Below, piece after piece: positions 23,947 through 28,746 of a stretch of 28,746 nucleotides of DNA. Below the pieces are notes generated by a model. That model worked only from the letters and a program-made list of their open reading frames with translations. It made no database searches and had not been told where the DNA came from. The position numbers and the translations under genes were made by a program. The DNA comes from Bacillota bacterium (GTDB taxonomy: Bacteria; Bacillota_C; Negativicutes; JAEYSJ01): assembly GCA_023434855.1 (NCBI GenBank), contig JAEYSJ010000053.1, positions 1-28,746 of the forward strand. The letters run 5' to 3'. The first letter of the stretch is position 1; every line of letters starts with the position of its first letter.

Positions 23947-23991
23947 GTTATAATGTCCGAAAGAATAAAATTTTATTAAAGGAGGCACAGC

Positions 23992-24933
23992 ATGTATAAA
24001 AAATCGGTAGTAATAGTAATTGCTGCATTAATTGCCATTTCGTTGGTGTCCGTGGCCGTTATGTCACCTGGGCTTAGACATAAGAACATAGCTGCAGAGA
24101 GGAATAAAATTGCGATAATTTACGTTGAAGGCGTTATTATGGGCGGACGCGGACAAAATACCCTGTTGTCTGAGAATGGCGGCACCGACAATGTTATTAA
24201 GCAGCTTCATGAAGCACGCGATGATAATGAAGTAAAAGCAGTTATTCTGCGCATTAACAGTCCGGGCGGGAGTGCGCCCGCATCTCAGGAAGTTGGCGAG
24301 GAATTAAAGAAACTTAGGATGTCCGGCAAGATTGTCGTTACCTCTATGGGTGATATGGCTGCTTCCGGTGGTTACTGGCTGGCGGCATGTACCGATAAGA
24401 TTTATGCTAACCCGGCTACGCTGACAGGTAGTATAGGGGTTTATATGCCCTATGCTAACTGGGAAGAATTATACAAAAAAATAGGTATCTACCAGGAAAA
24501 AATCAAGAGTGGACCGCATAAAGATATATTGTCACCTGAAAGAAAAATGACCGGGGAAGAACGGGCAATCATTCAGGCTATGGTAGATGACATGTATAAT
24601 CAGTTTATTACTGTGGTGGCGGAAGGGCGGAAAATGGACCCGGTTAAGGTACGTGAATTGGCCGATGGCCGTATTTATACCGGTAACCAGGCGAAGGATC
24701 TTGGTCTGGTGGACGAACTTGGCAATATGTATGACGCAATTGATGGTGCCGCCCAAATGGCTGGTATTAAAGACCGCCCCGAGCTAAAAGAATATGGTAA
24801 GGTTACACCATGGTCAATGTTTTTTGGCGGAAGTGACAAAGTGGATATTGAAAAATTGTTGTTGCGGCAAATGAAAAACGATTTGCCAATTATCGGGCCT
24901 GTAGCTTTGCCTGAAAAATGGCAGGTGGAGTAA
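23992..24933 (+). CDS. sppA: Signal peptide peptidase SppA, short form
   Basis: 313 residues. A membrane-anchored serine protease that degrades cleaved signal peptides, anchored by one N-terminal helix (about 4-25). The short Gram-positive form has a Ser/Lys dyad: S125 in MAASGGYW and K177 in SGPHKDI. Their 52-residue spacing equals that of S147/K199 in B. subtilis SppA. Other family marks are INSPGGSAPAS, ADKIYANPATLTGSIGVYM and DGRIYTGNQAKDLGLVDELG. AAAGGAGG is 6-7 nt before the ATG. First gene of a probable three-gene unit; the next ATG follows its stop directly. Confidence 0.95.
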   Translation: MYKKSVVIVIAALIAISLVSVAVMSPGLRHKNIAAERNKIAIIYVEGVIMGGRGQNTLLSENGGTDNVIKQLHEARDDNEVKAVILRINSPGGSAPASQEVGEELKKLRMSGKIVVTSMGDMAASGGYWLAACTDKIYANPATLTGSIGVYMPYANWEELYKKIGIYQEKIKSGPHKDILSPERKMTGEERAIIQAMVDDMYNQFITVVAEGRKMDPVKVRELADGRIYTGNQAKDLGLVDELGNMYDAIDGAAQMAGIKDRPELKEYGKVTPWSMFFGGSDKVDIEKLLLRQMKNDLPIIGPVALPEKWQVE

Positions 24934-25530
24934 ATGGAAAATAGTGCAGGAAATATTTACGAGAATGTGTATGATGTGTTATTTCAGCCGAGAACAGCTA
25001 TGCGGCGTATCGCTGAAAATCGTGTAATTGGGCAAGCCTTGGCAGTTTTTACGGTAAGTGCAGTGATACCGATTTGGGCAGTATATTTTGGTCTTAAGGC
25101 TGCCGGTATGTCCAAGGCTGTAGACATAATTATCTTCGTGCATGTACTAGGGAGCTTGGTAGTCTGGCTGCTGGGGGCGGCAATATGGCATATGATTGCT
25201 GAATTCTTTGGCGGCAGAGGAACGGCATTAGGATTGTTAGCTGCTCTGGGATTTGCCCAATTTCCCAGGATATTTATTGTCCCATTATGGGTGTTGGCTG
25301 CTTTAATGCCACCAGGCATAAGACCGCTTTTGATGGTTTTGGCAGGTTTGATAATTATGGTCTGGGCGCTGGCTCTTGATGTAACGGCTATCAGAGAGTC
25401 TCATGGCATTTCAGGGGCAAAGGCGGTGTTGGTACTATTGACGCCGATGCTTGCCATTATGGTCTTAGCTGCGATATCCGTTGCGTTAATCAGTACTGCC
25501 ATTACGCGGTGGCCCTTTTTTGGGAGCTAA
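24934..25530 (+). CDS. Yip1-domain membrane protein
   Basis: 198 residues with about five membrane helices between residues 30 and 195, after a short N-terminal segment (YENVYDVLFQPRTAMRRIAEN) that is typical of bacterial Yip1-family proteins. Bacterial members have no defined role. It starts at the base after the sppA stop, using GGTGGAG at the end of sppA as ribosome binding site, so the two are translationally coupled. This suggests a shared membrane-maintenance role, which is inference. Confidence 0.85.
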   Translation: MENSAGNIYENVYDVLFQPRTAMRRIAENRVIGQALAVFTVSAVIPIWAVYFGLKAAGMSKAVDIIIFVHVLGSLVVWLLGAAIWHMIAEFFGGRGTALGLLAALGFAQFPRIFIVPLWVLAALMPPGIRPLLMVLAGLIIMVWALALDVTAIRESHGISGAKAVLVLLTPMLAIMVLAAISVALISTAITRWPFFGS

Positions 25531-25553
25531 GGGCCTGCTAAGGAGTAGAGAGT

Positions 25554-27305
25554 ATGTCCATAATTTCATATGTAAAGAAGATAGCAGATTTTATTTGTCA
25601 TAATAAAGCTATGCTTATATGCAGCGGATTGTTTGTGGCATATTTACTGCCGTTTATACTATTGCGGCAAAAAGCCCACTTTCCTATTAACGATAATCTA
25701 GATTGGTTTACTTGTTGGACGGTGCTGGCTAATAGCGGTAAAGTGTTTACACTCAATAGCACCATAGAGCAAATTATGAATGGTATACCACGCAGCGCTT
25801 TACCCAGCGGATTGAATATTATTACCTGGCTGTATATGCTAATGGCTCCATTCCGAGCTTATCTTGTAAATATGGTTATTGTGCATGTTGCCGCGTATGT
25901 AGGTATGTATTTGCTGTTAAATACCTATGTTCTCCCTGATAGAAAGCATAATTGGATTGTTTGGAGTGTAGCTTTATGCTTTGGCATTATTCCTTTCTAT
26001 TCAGTTTATGGTCTGTCTATTGCGGGACAGCCCTTGTTGGCTTACGCTTTTTGCAATATTTACTATCATAACAGAACGGTTTGGAATTATGTGATTATTG
26101 CCTTATTTGCGCTGTATTCGTCGCTGCCGCTGGCCGGAGTTTTTATTTGCACAGTACTGCTGGTAGTCTTAATAATTGACAGTGTACGCCTGCGTATGGT
26201 TAATCGTGATTTTTTGTACAGCTTTTTGTTTTTAGTGGCCTGTTATTTTATAACCGAATTCTGGTTAATTTACGGTTATGTTTTTAATCACGGGGCTGCT
26301 TCCAGTCGCGATGAAATTGACCGGATAATGTTGGGGCAAAGTAAGGACTTAACAGGTGTCCAGGGGCTGATTGCCGATAATTTTATTAATGGACAGTACC
26401 ATGCAGTAAGTTTGCATAAAATAATTCTTTTTGCCGCATTGCCGCTGGCCCTTATCATTGGGTGTATAAAGAAGGCAAATCTCAAGCTGCTAATGATATT
26501 ACTAATGGTGGCTTTACTATTTTCCACAATATATGGTTTTCGCTATTGGACGGAGTTTATGCAGCTCACAGCAGGCATAAGCTTTTTGAAAGCTTTTCAA
26601 TTGCAGCGGTTCCACTGGCTGCATCCATTGCTGTGGTATGTGCTCTTTGCCATGTCTCTAAAGATAATTGTAAAAATAAAAAGATTTGGCAAGATATTGG
26701 TCACTTTGCTGATTGCAGCACAAATTTTCTATTTGTACGGCAATAACATTGAATATAGCCCACAATTCAAAGAGGCCGGCATCGATGTTATGGAGAATGC
26801 CTGGTTATATGAGAATATTTCCTATGCTGAATTTTTTTCGGACGATCTATTTAGGCAAATCAGTGATTACATTGGTCGTCCTAAATACGAGTATAGAATT
26901 GTAAGTATTGGCCTCTATCCGGCTATTACTCAGTACCATGGGTTCTATACACTGGACGGTCGATTAAATATCTATCCTTTGGAATATAAGCATAAATTCC
27001 GCCGGATTATGGCTGACGAACTGGCAAAAAATGAAGTTTGGCGGAAATATTTCGATTATTGGGGAATTACCTGCTACATTTTTCCTGCAGAATTAGATTA
27101 CCTGCAGGTTCGTAAGTCATACAAATTAAAACTGCAGACTCTCCGGCTGGACATTACCGCTTTACAGGCGTTGGGGTGTAACTATATTTTTTCAGCTGCA
27201 GAAATAACTAATTACCGGGAGAATAAGCTGGAATTTTTGAAATTATTCAGAGTTGAATGGTACCCCTGGGAAATTTATTTGTATAAGGTACCGCAGGTAA
27301 CATAA
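25554..27305 (+). CDS. Large polytopic membrane protein (DUF6044 / YfhO-like)
   Basis: 583 residues: roughly ten to eleven membrane helices between about 18 and 395, then a soluble C-terminal part of about 185 residues. Early loop residues INDNLDWFTCW, a GMYLLL helix and YGLSIAGQPLLAYAF resemble the poorly described DUF6044 group, which is likened to YfhO and other GT-C-type membrane glycosyltransferases. That similarity is from memory and is not firm. An acidic pair in the first outside loop (D47, D50) would suit a GT-C enzyme. It starts 24 nt after the Yip1 gene with AAGGAG upstream, third in the sppA unit, and ends at a terminator. Confidence 0.65.
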   Translation: MSIISYVKKIADFICHNKAMLICSGLFVAYLLPFILLRQKAHFPINDNLDWFTCWTVLANSGKVFTLNSTIEQIMNGIPRSALPSGLNIITWLYMLMAPFRAYLVNMVIVHVAAYVGMYLLLNTYVLPDRKHNWIVWSVALCFGIIPFYSVYGLSIAGQPLLAYAFCNIYYHNRTVWNYVIIALFALYSSLPLAGVFICTVLLVVLIIDSVRLRMVNRDFLYSFLFLVACYFITEFWLIYGYVFNHGAASSRDEIDRIMLGQSKDLTGVQGLIADNFINGQYHAVSLHKIILFAALPLALIIGCIKKANLKLLMILLMVALLFSTIYGFRYWTEFMQLTAGISFLKAFQLQRFHWLHPLLWYVLFAMSLKIIVKIKRFGKILVTLLIAAQIFYLYGNNIEYSPQFKEAGIDVMENAWLYENISYAEFFSDDLFRQISDYIGRPKYEYRIVSIGLYPAITQYHGFYTLDGRLNIYPLEYKHKFRRIMADELAKNEVWRKYFDYWGITCYIFPAELDYLQVRKSYKLKLQTLRLDITALQALGCNYIFSAAEITNYRENKLEFLKLFRVEWYPWEIYLYKVPQVT

Positions 27306-27338
27306 AAGAAAATTAAAGTATTTTTTAACTAACATGTC

Positions 27339-27779
27339 TTAAGACTTGGCATAGGCCGAGTCTTTTTTATTCTGCATTATAAGATATTCTTGCAGTTTTT
27401 GATGAATATCGGGATTTTCTTTCATGAAATTTACCAGATCTCGAAAGGTCTTAATTGTTGTAGCGGAAAGATAATGCTCAATTGCCTCTGCCTCGGCCGG
27501 TATATTACAGTCTGCGTATAAGCATGTTAAGAAATCTTGAATTATCTGGTTTCGTGCAACTAAAAAAGTACCTGCCAAGTTGCCTTGCTCGGTAAGGGTT
27601 ATAACACCATAGCGCTGATAGGCGATGTAACCCTGCTCCTTTAGTTTTCTTAACGCTTTAGTGACAGAAGGCATAGCAACATCTAGCCTGTGACTTATGT
27701 CAGTAACTCTTACAACATCTTTCTGCGATGAAAAACGATATATTTCTTCCAGGTAGTCTTCCAGGCTGGGTGTTAACAT
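27339..27779 (-). CDS. DtxR/MntR-family metal-dependent regulator
   Basis: 146 residues. An iron/manganese-sensing repressor of the short MntR type without an SH3 domain. The winged helix is at 1-65 (SLEDYLEEIYRFSS, ISHRLDVAMPSVTKALRKL); the dimerisation and metal domain follows. Compared with B. subtilis MntR, ligands D8, E11, and the E99, E102, H103 set (here E98, E101, H102 in EAEAIEHYLS) are present. The residue aligned with His77 is Asn77 (VARNQIIQDFL where MntR has VYRHELLEQFL). GGGAGGAA lies just before the ATG. No metal transporter is adjacent, so its targets are elsewhere or include the divergent Cys-rich gene. The gene's 3' end overlaps the terminator of the opposite gene. Confidence 0.88.
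   Translation of the reverse strand: MLTPSLEDYLEEIYRFSSQKDVVRVTDISHRLDVAMPSVTKALRKLKEQGYIAYQRYGVITLTEQGNLAGTFLVARNQIIQDFLTCLYADCNIPAEAEAIEHYLSATTIKTFRDLVNFMKENPDIHQKLQEYLIMQNKKDSAYAKS
27340..27369 (+). terminator. Terminator of the sppA unit
   Basis: AGACTTGGC (27342-27350) pairs with GCCGAGTCT (27355-27363), one G-U pair, 4-nt loop, followed by a T run. It overlaps the last codons of the opposing regulator gene. Confidence 0.85.
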
Positions 27780-28082
27780 TGAGGTTCCTCCCTTGCTGGT
27801 GTTGGATTTTACTACTTACATATATATTCGACGTTTAGACTCCCATGCTTCGCGAAGCGACAATTATTGAGCCATTTTTTTCAAGTGTCGGTACCGGGAA
27901 AAAATCCGATTATATATATTGTGCCGCTGGCATATTATTTAGGTTATTTGTGCAAGCACCTTCCTTCATTAATCACATATTGTATATTAGCCGTGACTAA
28001 CATCTAGAATATGGAGAGTAGTATGAAGGAGTACGAAAACGGAACGTTCTTCTTAATTCGACCGCAAATAAGTTCGGTAAGT
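27780..28082. other. Intergenic region between the MntR-like and Cys-rich genes
   Basis: About 300 bases of mostly AT-rich DNA. It contains a perfect 12-bp palindrome GCTTCGCGAAGC (27847-27858), upstream of the regulator gene and a possible operator, and a second copy of the 22-nt motif (28034-28055). A 44-codon frame from ATG 28023 crosses the promoter of the next gene and is not convincing. Confidence 0.5.
28034..28055 (+). promoter_or_regulatory. Second copy of the 22-nt motif
   Basis: Matches 4040-4061 with one mismatch in 22 (core AAAACGGAACGTT). It lies 110 nt before the Cys-rich gene start, upstream of its candidate promoter. Confidence 0.35.
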
Positions 28083-28111
28083 AACACTTTAACTATCGTT
28101 AACATAGAATA
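28083..28111 (+). promoter_or_regulatory. Candidate sigma-K-type (late mother-cell) promoter
   Basis: AACA (28083-28086), 16 nt, then CATAGAATA (28103-28111). This fits the sigma-K consensus known from Bacillus (mACA, 16-17 nt, CATAnnnTA). No vegetative -35/-10 pair is evident at this place. A start near 28118 puts AAAGGAGG at the front of the message. Confidence 0.55.
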
Positions 28112-28143
28112 TTATAGAGCAGAAAGGAGGTTTGTGATAGGCT

Positions 28144-28545
28144 ATGGGCTGTCATAGAAAAAAGCATGGTTATCGTTGCCGGTGCAAGCCAAAATGCAAA
28201 AGAAAATGTGTAAAGACTTTTAATTCTACTTACAAATTATATGACCACGGTTGTTATTACTCAATGAATATAACCTGTTGTAACTGTGGTCATGAATTTG
28301 ATTGCCACCGTTATCTGGTGTGCCCCCGGTGTGGTACTTATATGGGTTATGATTACAGCTATCTACAGTATCCGGATTATCCAGGCTTAGACTGCCATCC
28401 GCAGCATGAAATGTATATGGATCCTTATCCAACCGGTTTCGAGAGTTGCTGCAAAATGGCAGGAGAAAGATTTGGTATGGACGGTTTCGAGCCCGAGTAT
28501 GAACATCACTGCTATCATCCGGAATATGATTTTCAGCAATTTTGA
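28144..28545 (+). CDS. Cys/Tyr/His-rich protein with zinc-ribbon-like core, possible spore coat or metal-binding protein
   Basis: 133 residues with 16 Cys, about 17 Tyr and many His. A basic N-terminus (RCRCKPKCKRKC) leads to a core TCCNCGHEFDCHRYLVCPRCG at 44-64, in which C45/C46, C48, C60 and C63 look like a zinc ribbon. The tail is acidic and rich in Tyr, Pro and His with more Cys (84, 102, 103, 123). I know no named family. Composition like this is common among spore coat proteins, which are cross-linked through Cys and Tyr, and a sigma-K-like promoter lies upstream. Metal storage is an alternative, given the MntR-like neighbour. AGGAGG is 15 nt upstream, a long spacing, but an in-frame TAG just before the ATG fixes the start. 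A strong terminator follows. Confidence 0.7.
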   Translation: MGCHRKKHGYRCRCKPKCKRKCVKTFNSTYKLYDHGCYYSMNITCCNCGHEFDCHRYLVCPRCGTYMGYDYSYLQYPDYPGLDCHPQHEMYMDPYPTGFESCCKMAGERFGMDGFEPEYEHHCYHPEYDFQQF

Positions 28546-28570
28546 AATCGTCCCCCAAAAGAGCATTCTA

Positions 28571-28606
28571 TAAACTAGCCCCGGCCGTTAGGCCGGGGCT
28601 AGTTTA
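28571..28606. terminator. Bidirectional terminator between convergent genes
   Basis: A perfect 16-bp GC-rich stem (28571-28586 with 28591-28606), loop GTTA. It lies between the Cys-rich gene (plus) and the ArsR-type gene (minus). Confidence 0.85.
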
Positions 28607-28621
28607 TACTGTATTTCTTAT

Positions 28622-28746
28622 TTATTCCCTGAACATTAAATCTACTATTTCTATTGCATCTTTATTTACTACTTTATAACAGATTTCCAAACCGCTTCTA
28701 TCTCCTGCTATAATTCCGGCCGATTTTAATTTGGACAGATGCTGGG
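28622..28746 (-). CDS. ArsR-family regulator, C-terminal fragment (5' end outside window)
   Basis: The minus strand from the window edge encodes 41 residues ending in TAA at 28622. The visible part begins QHLSKLKSAGIIAGDRSGLEI and continues CYKVVNKDAIEIVDLMF. The HLSKLKSAGII recognition helix followed by the wing (a basic/polar turn, then Y-K-V) is the ArsR/SmtB winged-helix pattern. The sensing site and start lie outside the window, so the ligand is unknown. Confidence 0.75.
   Translation of the reverse strand, partial: QHLSKLKSAGIIAGDRSGLEICYKVVNKDAIEIVDLMFRE

Noticed and set aside
28023..28157. 44-codon plus-strand frame with ENGTFFL
   Set aside because: It covers the sigma-K-like promoter and overlaps the Cys-rich gene start; the same peptide at 4041 has no start codon and is soon stopped.

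Overview
The window looks like chromosomal DNA of a low-to-mid GC, endospore-forming Firmicute with strong GGAGG-type ribosome binding sites. The order ywiB-argS-rpoE(delta)-pyrG is the Bacillus/Clostridium arrangement, there is a SpoIID-type protein, PurL is the long single-chain clostridial type, and a sigma-K-like promoter precedes a cysteine-rich gene. A spore-forming Negativicute (Sporomusa/Pelosinus-like) would fit, but that is inference from overall character; no rRNA or other phylogenetic marker was tested. No tRNA, rRNA, CRISPR array, insertion sequence or prophage was seen.

Layout. 1-2500 (minus strand): a secreted GH26 mannanase-like enzyme running off the left edge, three consecutive stem-loops (the middle one a dispersed repeat), and a small membrane acyltransferase. 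2889-4588 (plus): a lactate/malate dehydrogenase, an unlisted 36-aa gene, and a GNAT acetyltransferase. 4589-5578: about 1 kb without an intact gene, holding a terminator, a degenerate array of ~45-nt repeats, a decayed HD-GYP fragment and an inverted repeat before purL. 5579-10873: purL, a second copy of the stem-loop repeat, and a sodium symporter. 11001-13996 (minus): two tandem paralogous small beta-rich proteins and recQ. 14159-18604: a DUF2156 gene that seems to start at ATT, a PAS-GGDEF-HD-GYP c-di-GMP protein (minus), a b-type cytochrome and a SpoIID/LytB protein. 18781-23913: an orphan nuclease-like gene, a structured intergenic segment, then ywiB-argS, rpoE and pyrG, each unit with a clear vegetative promoter. 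23992-27305: a likely operon of sppA, a Yip1 membrane protein and a large polytopic membrane protein. 27339-28746: an MntR-like metalloregulator (minus), a Cys/Tyr/His-rich protein, and the end of an ArsR-type regulator (minus).

Most genes are housekeeping: purine synthesis (purL), CTP synthesis (pyrG), arginyl-tRNA synthesis (argS), RNA polymerase accessory factor (rpoE), DNA repair (recQ) and membrane quality control (sppA). No single obvious new system stands out. The most interesting signals are small: a pair of 81-82 nt stem-loop repeats with a compensatory base-pair change, the degenerate repeat array followed by a minus-strand terminator, a probable ATT start codon, single-residue departures in MntR, the dehydrogenase and the cytochrome, tandem small paralogs sharing a palindromic leader, and the Cys-rich gene behind a sigma-K-like promoter.
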